64,000 bases of DNA, taken from contig JAIRPV010000041.1 of the NCBI GenBank assembly GCA_031256825.1, positions 1-64,000 on the forward strand. Direction: 5' to 3'. Shown piece by piece: positions 33,956-43,918 of the stretch. This DNA comes from Oscillospiraceae bacterium. Lineage in GTDB: Bacteria; Bacillota; Clostridia; Oscillospirales; Acutalibacteraceae. The translations under genes and the position numbers were made by a program. A model generated the notes under the pieces. The model ran no database searches and was not told the DNA's origin. It saw only the letters and a list, made by a program, of their open reading frames with translations. Position 1 is the stretch's first letter; every line of letters begins with the position of its first letter.

Positions 33956-34603
33956 TTACCACAACACCGGGTTGGGCGAATACATTGCGCGCATGACGTA
34001 AAAGACGCTCATCAGGCGCAGGATGTTGCCGAACGCCCAGTGGAAGGAAATGCTGAGGGGCCAAAAGGCCTTTTCGCTGGAAGAAACGCTTTTCGGCGTG
34101 CCATCCAAAGCCCACGGGGCGTGCTGAACATAGACCAGGCCGCGCTTGAGTTCCTTTTTTGTGATGGTTTCGCCCCACTTGATGACGCAGGTGTTGTCGC
34201 TATTGCAATCGGTATAAGTCACTTTGTCGCCGTCCACGGCGGTGATGAAGATGGAATGCGCGTAGCGGCGAATGACGTCGCCGGGCTTCAGCTCGTTCAG
34301 GTTCCAGTTGAGCTTCCAGGTATACACGTTGCAGTCGTAGGCATCGAAGGCCAGCTTTTCGGCGTAGCCCAGACACTGGCTGTGGTCTTTGTTGTATTGG
34401 TTGCAGGTTTCAAACTTGCTGTGATCGGGGCAGGGTTTGTTTGTCCAGCCGTCAGGGTTGTTCTGGTTCATGCCCACATGATTCCAGTACTTCCCATCGG
34501 GGAATTTTTGCCGCAGCTCGGCGGAGGTTTTTAGCGCGAAGCCGGGGATAGCCAGAGCGAGGAGCATCAGGCTGGCAAGCAAGAGGGCGAAAATCTTTTT
34601 CAT
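33956..34603 (-). CDS. Secreted cysteine-peptidase-like (CHAP/NlpC-type) protein
   Basis: 215 residues from ATG 34603 (AAAGGAG upstream). Residues 1-23 are a signal peptide. The mature domain has 'SQCLGYAEKLAFDAY' with probable nucleophile Cys77, then 'LKPGDVIRRYAHSIFI' with His116 and 'YTDCNSD' with Asp132/Asn134, the order seen in papain-like CHAP/NlpC amidases. A Cys-rich stretch precedes it ('PCPDHSKFETC'). The last ~35 residues are hydrophobic and aromatic but do not match the neighbouring tail motif. Possible roles are peptidoglycan amidase or processing enzyme for the adjacent tail protein. Confidence 0.72.
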   Translation of the reverse strand: MKKIFALLLASLMLLALAIPGFALKTSAELRQKFPDGKYWNHVGMNQNNPDGWTNKPCPDHSKFETCNQYNKDHSQCLGYAEKLAFDAYDCNVYTWKLNWNLNELKPGDVIRRYAHSIFITAVDGDKVTYTDCNSDNTCVIKWGETITKKELKRGLVYVQHAPWALDGTPKSVSSSEKAFWPLSISFHWAFGNILRLMSVFYVMRAMYSPNPVLW

Positions 34604-34692
34604 GTAGACTCCTTTCTGATAAGACACATATTATTTTATCATCAATGATTATCTTGATGAGAGCGCGCGTGAGGTTGGTGTTGGACGCTGCC

Positions 34693-34727
34693 CCAAACAC
34701 CTGTTCCCTTATCCCTAACGCCTGTTC
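34693..34727. repeat. Heptamer array between MltG and the cysteine-peptidase-like gene
   Basis: Five perfectly phased 7-mers, including CCTGTTC twice and CCTAACG. The array ends within the stop region of the mltG gene. Confidence 0.72.
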
Positions 34728-35640
34728 AGCCCAGACCGTATTGCGCCATGGCGGCCCGGTGCGCTTCGTAGGTGGCGGAATAATGGTTGGTGTTATCGGA
34801 GCCAAAGAAGTAATAAAGATAGCCGCTTTGGGAAGGGTTTTGCGCGGCTTCGATGGCGCGGCGGCTGGGGTTGCAGATAGGTCCCACGGGCAGGGCGGCG
34901 CATTTGTAGGTATTATACCGCTGCGCATATTGTTCGGGATTCGATATCCAGGGGCTGGGCTTAATGTTCTGTTCCACATAAGCGATGGTCGCGTCGGCCT
35001 GCAAACGGATGCCTTTTTCCAGCCGGTTGTGATATACGGAAGAAACCATGGCCATGTGTTCGCTGGAACGGGTTTCGCGTTCAATCACAGAGGCCAGGAT
35101 GAGGGTATTGTAGTCAGGCAGCCCGGATTTTGCTTTGTAGTTATTGAGCATGCGCCGCAAGGCCGCTACCGGTTCCTCGGGTTGATAGAATTCATACGTA
35201 TCGGGATACAGGAAGCCTTCGAGGCGATAGCAGGACTGGGGGCTTGCCGCCACGGCGAAAGATTGCACTTGGTATTGCGCCGCGGCTTCGTAAAATGCCT
35301 TTGCGGAACATACGCCGTTGGCTTCCAGCCGCTGGGCAATTTGGTAAAACGTGAAACCCTCCGGGATGGTCACAATGACCGACTGGCGGGCCGTAGTAGA
35401 AGATGCGCTTGTTTTTGCCGCAAGGGTATCATCGGTCTTTTTTGTTTCGGCGGAGGGTTGGAGCGGCGAAGCGTCGGCCTGCCGCGTGGAGGGATCCTCT
35501 GAAGATTCGCCCAATTCCCGGGAAAAACCGGGCGGGAGTCTGGTGCTCTGGTCGCGCTCCTGCGGTAATGCATTCTGGCCGCAAGCGCAGATTGTCAATA
35601 TCAGGAAGAAAAGCGCGGCGGCCGCAAAAACCCGTTTCAA
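34726..35640 (-). CDS. mltG: MltG-family endolytic transglycosylase, lipoprotein form
   Basis: 304 residues. TTG 35640 is the start, with a near-perfect GGAGGTGAT seven bases before it. An N-terminal hydrophobic segment ends in a lipobox-like ICAC, so Cys20 may be lipidated instead of forming the usual MltG membrane anchor. Residues ~25-85 are a polar linker. The YceG/MltG domain follows: 'IPEGFTFYQIAQRL', 'LEGFLYPDTYEF', 'LILASVIERET' with the catalytic Glu, 'VYHNRLEKGIRLQADATI' and 'NTYKCAALPVGPICNPS'. It cuts nascent glycan strands and sets their length. Its promoter is strong. Confidence 0.9.
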   Translation of the reverse strand: MKRVFAAAALFFLILTICACGQNALPQERDQSTRLPPGFSRELGESSEDPSTRQADASPLQPSAETKKTDDTLAAKTSASSTTARQSVIVTIPEGFTFYQIAQRLEANGVCSAKAFYEAAAQYQVQSFAVAASPQSCYRLEGFLYPDTYEFYQPEEPVAALRRMLNNYKAKSGLPDYNTLILASVIERETRSSEHMAMVSSVYHNRLEKGIRLQADATIAYVEQNIKPSPWISNPEQYAQRYNTYKCAALPVGPICNPSRRAIEAAQNPSQSGYLYYFFGSDNTNHYSATYEAHRAAMAQYGLG

Positions 35641-35661
35641 ATTGCATCACCTCCGGACGTA

Positions 35662-35690
35662 ATTATAACATACTTGCCCGGGAAAAGCAA
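35662..35690 (-). promoter_or_regulatory. mltG promoter
   Basis: TTGCTT and TATAAT on the minus strand with 17-bp spacing, ~20 bp before the TTG start. Confidence 0.82.
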
Positions 35691-35755
35691 GAGGGGATTT
35701 TTCGAACCGATCCTAAAAAAGACACAAAAACGGGAAGCTCAATTTGAGGAACCTC

Positions 35756-35784
35756 TTGCAAACCCTGCGCGATTCTGTTATAAT
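35756..35784 (+). promoter_or_regulatory. Promoter of the DMT transporter gene
   Basis: TTGCAA and TATAAT with 17-bp spacing, 52 bp upstream of the ATG at 35836. Confidence 0.82.
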
Positions 35785-35835
35785 AGGTTCATTCCATCCA
35801 ATGATTTCATTTTCCGCCCAACAAGGAGACGATGT

Positions 35836-36702
35836 ATGCCAACCATCCAAAGGAACGCGGAACGCAGGGGGCCGCTGTTTATCATGGCAGCCTCCCTGTG
35901 CTGGAGCTTGGGCGGGCTTTGCCTGAAGTTTATCCCATGGAACGCGATGAGCATTGTTGGGCTGCGCGCGCTCATGGCTGTGGTTGTGTTCGCGCTTTAT
36001 CGCAGGAGCGTTAAAGTGAAGCTGACCCGCGGCAATATCATGGGGGCCGTTTGTTTGGCGGGCACCACGCTGCTTTTCGTGTTCGCCAACAAGCTCACAT
36101 CCGCCGCCGCCGCGATTTTGCTGCAATTCACAGCTCCGGCTTTCATTATCCTCATTCAGCTGTTTTTTTACAGGATAAAGCCAAAGGCAGGCGAACTGCT
36201 TGCCGTGTCTGTCACGGTGCTGGGCATGCTCCTTTTTTTTGCCGACAGACTGGAGCCGGGCCGCCTTTTGGGCAACTTGCTGGCCATCGGATCCGGTCTT
36301 TTTTTTGCCGGCGTCTTCGTCTGCAACAAGCGCTCTGACTGTGATCCGGAGCACGCGTTATTTCTCGGTTTTTTGATCAATGCCGCCGCAGGTCTGCCAT
36401 TCTTGTTTTCCGGCGTAACGGCAGACCCCGTGGCATGGGCTTTTGTAACGGTTCTGGGCGTGGTGCAAGTGGGGCTGGCCTATGTTTTTTTCTCCCTGGG
36501 CATCCGCCGCACGCCCGCCTTGCTGGCCTGCCTGATTACCGCGCTGGAACCTGTTCTCAATCCCGTCTGGGTGGCGCTGGCCACAGGCGAGCGCCCCGGC
36601 CCGTTTGCCCTAGCGGGCGGCGTGGTGATCGTGGCGACGGTGGTGACATATCAAATTTGGGCGCAAAGGCAGCAAGCCCCAGAATCCCAAAAAAAACATT
36701 GA
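35836..36702 (+). CDS. EamA/DMT-family transporter
   Basis: 288 residues with ten hydrophobic segments arranged as two EamA halves of about 140 residues. Typical features are 'AASLCWSLGGLCLKFIPW', 'SAAAAILLQFTAPAFIILIQLF' and 'TPALLACLITALEPVLNPVWVALATGE'. ATG 35836 has AAGGAG upstream. Probably exports or imports a small metabolite; the livJ promoter begins inside its last codons, so the two units are partly separate. Confidence 0.88.
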   Translation: MPTIQRNAERRGPLFIMAASLCWSLGGLCLKFIPWNAMSIVGLRALMAVVVFALYRRSVKVKLTRGNIMGAVCLAGTTLLFVFANKLTSAAAAILLQFTAPAFIILIQLFFYRIKPKAGELLAVSVTVLGMLLFFADRLEPGRLLGNLLAIGSGLFFAGVFVCNKRSDCDPEHALFLGFLINAAAGLPFLFSGVTADPVAWAFVTVLGVVQVGLAYVFFSLGIRRTPALLACLITALEPVLNPVWVALATGERPGPFALAGGVVIVATVVTYQIWAQRQQAPESQKKH

Positions 36703-36728
36703 CAGACGCGCCTTCTTTGTGTTACAAT
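36699..36728 (+). promoter_or_regulatory. Promoter of the liv operon
   Basis: TTGACA and TACAAT with 18-bp spacing; the -35 overlaps the stop of the DMT gene. Confidence 0.78.
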
Positions 36729-36761
36729 AGGCAACAGAATAAATTGCGGGAGGTCCTTGAT

Positions 36762-37904
36762 ATGCGTAAACATGCAATCCGGTACATAGCGGTTCTTGCG
36801 GCATTGACGCTGCTCTCTTCGGTTTTCGCGGGATGCGGGAAGACAAGCGGCGGAACCGAAGCCGAAAAGCCCATCACCATCGGCGTACTTGTTCCGCTTT
36901 CCGGCTCCGAGGCATATTACGGCAACGATATGCTTCAGTCCTACAAGCTGGCGTGCGACGAGATCAACGCGGCGGGCGGCGTGTTGGGCCGCAAGTTGGC
37001 TTTGTATGAGGCCGACGATGGCTGCGACCCGAACATGGCCACGCAGGCCGCTTCCAAGATCATCGCCAAAGGGGTGGATTTTGTTGTGGGCGGCTATGGT
37101 TCCGGCGCTACGATTCCAACGCTGCAGTTGTTTTATGACGAAGATTTGCTGATGCTTGTGTCGTGCGCGAACTCCACTGATATTACGAAGCTCGGCTTGA
37201 ACCAGACGTTTATGATCAACAGCCCCGGCACCCATGCGGTGATTACCCTGACGGAGCTGTGTAAATCGCTGGGCACAAAAAAAGTCGCGCTGATTCACCA
37301 GGGCGACGCCTATACCAAAAACCTTTCGGATATTTGCGAAAAAGAGCTGCCAAAGAGCGATATCGCAATCGCTAAAGTGCAGGTGATGGAGAAGAATACG
37401 CCCGACGTTTCGGCGATCGTAACGGCCATTCGCAACTCCGGCGCCGATTTTGTCTATTGGTGCGGTTACCATGCCGACGGATCCAATGTTATCAAGCAGC
37501 TGCGTCGCGGCGGCTATCAAGGCAACATCGCCGTGGGCGATGGCTCTGCTTCGGTCGAACTGATTTCCGCCTGCGGTTCCGACGGCGAAGGAGTTTATGT
37601 GACGTCTCCGCCGTTTGTTGAATTTGCGCAGGGCGGCGAAAAATTTGTTGCCGACTATAAGGCCAAGTTCAATATGGCGCCCGGCACCTATGCCACGCTT
37701 TGCTACGATACCATCTATCTGTTGAAAGAAGCCATAGAACAGGCGGGCACGACGGAAACCGCGAGCGTGCGCGACGCCGTGCAGGGCGCGGCTTATCAGG
37801 GCCTGAGCGGCATGATCAAGTTCACGCCAGAGCGCGAACCTGCGGTATCGAACTTCATTATTCTGCAAATCAAAGACGGCAAGTTTGATCTGGTAACACT
37901 ATAA
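36762..37904 (+). CDS. livJ: Branched-chain amino acid-type ABC transporter substrate-binding lipoprotein
   Basis: 380 residues. Signal peptide with lipobox VFAGC, Cys25 lipidated. The mature part is a Leu/Ile/Val-binding fold: 'ITIGVLVPLSGSEAYYG', 'LACDEINAAGGVLGRKL', 'DPNMATQAASKIIAKGVDFVVGG'. It binds the ligand outside the membrane for LivHMGF. GGGAGG precedes ATG 36762. Ligand could be branched-chain or another neutral amino acid. Confidence 0.93.
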   Translation: MRKHAIRYIAVLAALTLLSSVFAGCGKTSGGTEAEKPITIGVLVPLSGSEAYYGNDMLQSYKLACDEINAAGGVLGRKLALYEADDGCDPNMATQAASKIIAKGVDFVVGGYGSGATIPTLQLFYDEDLLMLVSCANSTDITKLGLNQTFMINSPGTHAVITLTELCKSLGTKKVALIHQGDAYTKNLSDICEKELPKSDIAIAKVQVMEKNTPDVSAIVTAIRNSGADFVYWCGYHADGSNVIKQLRRGGYQGNIAVGDGSASVELISACGSDGEGVYVTSPPFVEFAQGGEKFVADYKAKFNMAPGTYATLCYDTIYLLKEAIEQAGTTETASVRDAVQGAAYQGLSGMIKFTPEREPAVSNFIILQIKDGKFDLVTL

Positions 37905-37923
37905 GAACCTTCTAATATGACAG

Positions 37924-38844
37924 GTGGTGTTCGCGCTGTCCAAATGGGAAGTGCTCTTGCAGCAGGGAGTCAATGGGCTGATTCTGGGTTCGTTCTATGC
38001 GCTGGTGGCGCTGGGATACTCCATGGTCTATGGGATCATCAAGCTGCTGAACTTTGCGCATGGTGACATTTATATGACAGGCGCATTTGTGTGCCTGTCT
38101 GTCTTCGGCGTCCTTTCGGGCGTGCTGCCCGGCTGGGCCGGGATTGCCTGTTCCATTGTTGCGGCGATGATTTTTTCCGCCGTGCTTGGCTGGCTGGCGC
38201 AGCGCTTTGCTTACCGGCCGCTGCTGGGCGCGCCGCGGCTTTCGCTGCTGATTACTGCCATTGGCGTATCGCTGGTGATCTACAATACCGTTATGGCAAT
38301 CACAAACAGTCAGCCGCTGTTTTTTACCAGCGGGCTGGACAATGCCGCCGGGATTAAAATCGGCGGCATTACCGTGACATATATACAGCTGATTCTGTTG
38401 TCGGTGGCGGCTTGTGTGATGATTGGGCTGACATTGTTCATTGGGAGCACCAGAACGGGTAAGGCCATGCGCGCCATTGCGCTGGATCAGGACACATGCC
38501 GCCTGATGGGCATCAACGTCAACAAGGTCATCGGGCTGACGTTTTTGCTGGGTTCCGCCCTGGCGGCGCTGGCCGGCGGTCTCGCCTGCGTATACTATGG
38601 CAACGTGCAATACAACATGGGGTATACGATAGGCATTAAGGCCTTCACGGCGGCGGTGATTGGCGGGATCGGTTCCATCCCCGGGGCGATGCTCGGCGGG
38701 CTGCTGCTGGGGTTGCTCGAAGCTGTGGGCACGCAGTTGCTGGATTCGTCATGGAAAGACGTGTTCGCCTTTGGGCTGCTGATTTTGATTTTGATTTTGC
38801 GGCCCAACGGGTTGCTGGGCAAATCCGAGATCGAGAGGATGTAA
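37924..38844 (+). CDS. livH: ABC transporter permease LivH
   Basis: 306 residues, about eight transmembrane segments. 'NGLILGSFYALVALGYSMVYGIIKLLNFAHGDIYM' is the LivH opening, and 'AVIGGIGSIPGAMLGGLLLGLLEA' lies near the C-terminus. GTG 37924 is the annotated start but has a weak SD; GTG 37927 is equally possible. Forms the channel with LivM. Confidence 0.93.
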   Translation: MVFALSKWEVLLQQGVNGLILGSFYALVALGYSMVYGIIKLLNFAHGDIYMTGAFVCLSVFGVLSGVLPGWAGIACSIVAAMIFSAVLGWLAQRFAYRPLLGAPRLSLLITAIGVSLVIYNTVMAITNSQPLFFTSGLDNAAGIKIGGITVTYIQLILLSVAACVMIGLTLFIGSTRTGKAMRAIALDQDTCRLMGINVNKVIGLTFLLGSALAALAGGLACVYYGNVQYNMGYTIGIKAFTAAVIGGIGSIPGAMLGGLLLGLLEAVGTQLLDSSWKDVFAFGLLILILILRPNGLLGKSEIERM

Positions 38845-38845
38845 T

Positions 38846-39805
38846 GTGAAGCTGTTAGACAAGGCCTTTCGCCTGCTGGGCAGCAAAGGGGCCCGTTATG
38901 GCGTCCCGGCCGCGTTGCTGCTGGCGATGACGGCACTGCCGTTTTTTTTGGATGATTATGCGCTCCATGTGCTTTGGAACGCCATGTTTTACGCTTTGCT
39001 GGCGCTGGGGCTGAATGTGATTGTCGGCTACTGCGGCCTGTGTGATTTGGGTTATGCGGCAAAATTTGCCATCGGCGCCTATACGACCGGCATCCTGATG
39101 AAAAGTTTTGGCTGGAACTTTTGGCTGACGCTGCCCATGTCGATCCTGGTGGCGGTGATTACCGCTGTGATCATCGGCGCGCCCACGCTTAAGCTGCGCA
39201 GCGATTATCTTGCGATTGTGACGCTGGGCTTTGCCGAAATTGTGCGCATCACCGCCCGCAATCTGCCGATAACAGGTTCCGCCAGCGGGCTGAACGCCAT
39301 TGCGCGGCCGAGTCTGTTCGGTTTGCGTCTGACAAAAATCAGCCACTGGTACTATGTGTTTTTGGTGCTGGTGGTGATCTTTGTGTTTATTTCCAACCGA
39401 TTGCGGCATTCCCGCTTTGGCCGGGCGCTGGCGTATATCCGCGAGGACGAGGATGCGGCGCAGGCGATGGGGGTTGATACCACGCGCTACAAGCTCTACG
39501 CCTATATGATAGGGGCAGTGCTGGGCGGCGTCACCGGCAGCTTTTTCGCTGTGACAATGACTTCGATTTCCCCTGGCTCGTTCGATTTTACGCAGTCGGC
39601 CAACATTCTTCTGGCAGTGATTCTGGGCGGCATGGGGAAAATCCCCGGGGTGATTGCGGGTGCGGCGTTTTTCGCGATTTTCCCGGAAATTTTCCGCGAC
39701 GTGCCCATTGTTGGCAATATGCGCATGCTGTTTTTTGGGCTGCTGCTCATCGTAGTGATGATCACGCGGCCGCAGGGATTCTGGCCGGAAAGGAAGCGGG
39801 GGTGA
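38846..39805 (+). CDS. livM: ABC transporter permease LivM
   Basis: 319 residues. 'YALLALGLNVIVGYCGLCDLGYAAKFAIGAYT' and 'SFFAVTMTSISPGSFDFTQSANILLAVILGGMG' are typical for LivM. It starts at GTG one base after the livH stop, so coupling is likely. Confidence 0.93.
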   Translation: MKLLDKAFRLLGSKGARYGVPAALLLAMTALPFFLDDYALHVLWNAMFYALLALGLNVIVGYCGLCDLGYAAKFAIGAYTTGILMKSFGWNFWLTLPMSILVAVITAVIIGAPTLKLRSDYLAIVTLGFAEIVRITARNLPITGSASGLNAIARPSLFGLRLTKISHWYYVFLVLVVIFVFISNRLRHSRFGRALAYIREDEDAAQAMGVDTTRYKLYAYMIGAVLGGVTGSFFAVTMTSISPGSFDFTQSANILLAVILGGMGKIPGVIAGAAFFAIFPEIFRDVPIVGNMRMLFFGLLLIVVMITRPQGFWPERKRG

Positions 39806-39809
39806 GCGG

Positions 39810-40592
39810 ATGGCTTTGATGCAGATTACCGATCTGACCATGCGCTTTAGCGGCATTGTTGCTGTGGAGCGCTTGACGTTCGACATCGAGGAAGGCTCCA
39901 TTACGTCGCTCATCGGCCCCAATGGGGCGGGCAAAACCTCAGCTTTTAACTGTATGACCGGCTTTTATAAGGCGAGTTCCGGCGAAATCCTCTTCGACGG
40001 CAAATCGCTCATTGGCCTGAAGCCCTACAAGATCACCCGCCTGGGGATTGTCCGCACGTTCCAGAATGTGCGGCTGTTTAAGAATCTTACCGTGCTGGAA
40101 AATGTTATGAGCGGCGCGCACAGCGTGACTAGGCAGAGCGTATTCGGCGCGCTGCTGCGCACCCCGGCCCAGCGCCGCGAAGAACGCGGGATTCGCGAAA
40201 ATGCGGAATATTTGCTGGACTATGTTGGAATTCTTAACAAAAAAGACGAATTAGCCAAAAACCTTTCGTATGGCGACCAGCGCCGCGCCGAGTGGGCGCG
40301 CGCCCTTGCCGCGAAGCCGCGCTTGCTGCTGCTCGACGAACCTGCTGCGGGGCTCAACCGCGAGGAAAAAGATCGCCTGATAGAGCTGATTCACAAGTTT
40401 CGCGCCGATTTTGGCGTTACGGTTTTTTTGATCGATCACGACATGGATTTGGTGATGAAGGTTTCGGAGAAAGTGATCGTCATCAACTTTGGCACGAAGA
40501 TTGCCGAGGGTACGCCCGCCCAGGTGCAGTCCGACCCACTGGTGGTTGAGGCTTATCTTGGCGTGTCGGAAGAGGAAGGGGGCGCGCTTTGA
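39810..40592 (+). CDS. livG: ABC transporter ATPase LivG
   Basis: 260 residues. Walker A GPNGAGKTS at ~35, a signature variant LSYGDQRR, Walker B LLLLDEPAAGL, and the C-terminal extension 'EGTPAQVQSDPLVVEAYLG' typical of LivG. Powers the LivHM permease together with LivF. Confidence 0.95.
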   Translation: MALMQITDLTMRFSGIVAVERLTFDIEEGSITSLIGPNGAGKTSAFNCMTGFYKASSGEILFDGKSLIGLKPYKITRLGIVRTFQNVRLFKNLTVLENVMSGAHSVTRQSVFGALLRTPAQRREERGIRENAEYLLDYVGILNKKDELAKNLSYGDQRRAEWARALAAKPRLLLLDEPAAGLNREEKDRLIELIHKFRADFGVTVFLIDHDMDLVMKVSEKVIVINFGTKIAEGTPAQVQSDPLVVEAYLGVSEEEGGAL

Positions 40593-41305
40593 GCAGCACC
40601 ATTCTGAAGGTGGAAAACCTGGAGACCTATTATGGCAAAGTTGCGGCGCTTAAGGGAATCAGCTTAGAGGTGCGGCAGGGGCAGGTTGTAACATTGCTTG
40701 GCAGCAACGGCGCAGGCAAAAGCACGGCGCTACGCACCATTTCGGGCCTGATTAGCCCCGCCGCCGGCAAAGTTTTTTTCTGCGGAGAGGATATTACAAA
40801 CCTGCCCGCGCACGAAATTGTCAAACGCGGCCTGATCCATCTGCCCGAAGGGCGGCATATCTTCAAAGATCTGACCGTTTCAGAAAATTTAGAGCTGGGC
40901 GCATATACGCTCAAGGACAAACACGAACGCCGCCGCCGCATGCACGATGTGTTCGGGCGTTTTCCGATTTTGCAAAAGCGCCGCCACCAACTGGGCGGCA
41001 CGCTTTCGGGCGGGGAACAGCAAATGCTGGCCATTGGCCGGGGGCTTATGGCCGCCCCAAAGCTGTTGCTGATGGATGAGCCTTCCATGGGGATTGCGCC
41101 GCTGATTGTCCGCGACATCACCAATATTGTCCGGCAGCTCAACGAAGAGGGCACGACGATTTTGCTTGTGGAGCAGAACGCAAATATGGCGCTGGGCCTG
41201 GCGGGATACGGTTATGTGCTGGACACCGGTTCCATCGTGCTTCAGGGCGAAGGCGCGCGGTTGCGTCACGACGAAAAAGTAGTCAGGGCTTATCTGGGCG
41301 GGTAA
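40589..41305 (+). CDS. livF: ABC transporter ATPase LivF
   Basis: 238 residues from TTG 40589, overlapping the livG stop by 4 bp. Walker A GSNGAGKST, signature LSGGEQQ, Walker B LLLMDEPSMGIAP and C-terminal 'VVRAYLGG'. Completes the liv transporter. A short hairpin lies just after its stop (about 41317-41332) but lacks a T run on this strand. Confidence 0.95.
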   Translation: MSSTILKVENLETYYGKVAALKGISLEVRQGQVVTLLGSNGAGKSTALRTISGLISPAAGKVFFCGEDITNLPAHEIVKRGLIHLPEGRHIFKDLTVSENLELGAYTLKDKHERRRRMHDVFGRFPILQKRRHQLGGTLSGGEQQMLAIGRGLMAAPKLLLMDEPSMGIAPLIVRDITNIVRQLNEEGTTILLVEQNANMALGLAGYGYVLDTGSIVLQGEGARLRHDEKVVRAYLGG

Positions 41306-41396
41306 CAAAAAATCTCCTCCCCTGGTGGGGAGAAGTTGTGCCATATTTCATCTTTTTCTTTTGGTATTTTTTGGGGCGCGCGTCGCTTTGCGCGGC

Positions 41397-41429
41397 AAAA
41401 AACAACCGGGACACAACGCAGTGTCCCGG
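41397..41429 (-). terminator. Intrinsic terminator of the DUF378 gene
   Basis: 9-bp stem CCGGGACAC/GTGTCCCGG at 41406-41429, followed on the minus strand by TTG and six T (41402-41397). Confidence 0.8.
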
Positions 41430-41445
41430 CTATTTTGCGGTTGCG

Positions 41446-41664
41446 TTACTCGGCGTCATCGCCATCGGTGAGCAGCGTGCGCTCACGGAACAGCAGCGAA
41501 ACGCACCAGATGCCCGCCAGAGCCACCAGGGTATAAAGGATACGGCTGACGATAGCGCCCTGTCCGCCGAAAATCCAGGCAACAATATCGAACTGGAACA
41601 GCCCGATGCTGCCCCAATTCAGCGCGCCCAGCACGACCAAAATCAATGCGATACGGTCCAGCAT
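41446..41664 (-). CDS. DUF378 membrane protein
   Basis: 72 residues from ATG 41664, preceded by AAGGAG at nine bases. Two transmembrane helices: 'IALILVVLGALNWGSIGLF' and 'ILYTLVALAGIWCVSLLF'. This is the DUF378 (YuzA-like) pattern. Function unknown; single gene with its own terminator. Confidence 0.85.
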   Translation of the reverse strand: MLDRIALILVVLGALNWGSIGLFQFDIVAWIFGGQGAIVSRILYTLVALAGIWCVSLLFRERTLLTDGDDAE

Positions 41665-41747
41665 GTGTGACAACTCCTTAACATTATATTGGGGTAGTGC
41701 ATAGCTTAGTTTGCGCCGGATTAGGGGGTTTATACTGGGTGATTTTA

Positions 41748-41784
41748 GAAAAAAGCCAGGCGGCCCAACTTGCGCCTGCCTGGC
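41748..41784 (-). terminator. Intrinsic terminator of ligA
   Basis: Stem GCCAGGC/GCCTGGC (41755-41761 and 41778-41784) with a further partly paired loop; six T follow on the minus strand. Confidence 0.82.
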
Positions 41785-41810
41785 CTGATATTATCTTAGG
41801 AAGGAGCCTT

Positions 41811-43859
<2,049 letters not shown>

Positions 43860-43918
43860 CTATTTGGCGCATACCACCGCCGGATGCCATCCATAGGCTT
43901 CCCCGGAACGGCATGTAA

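Noticed and set aside
36435-36761. Longer N-terminus for LivJ
   Set aside because: It would overlap the DMT gene and place the lipoprotein signal internally; the promoter at 36699 and ATG 36762 agree with a normal signal peptide.
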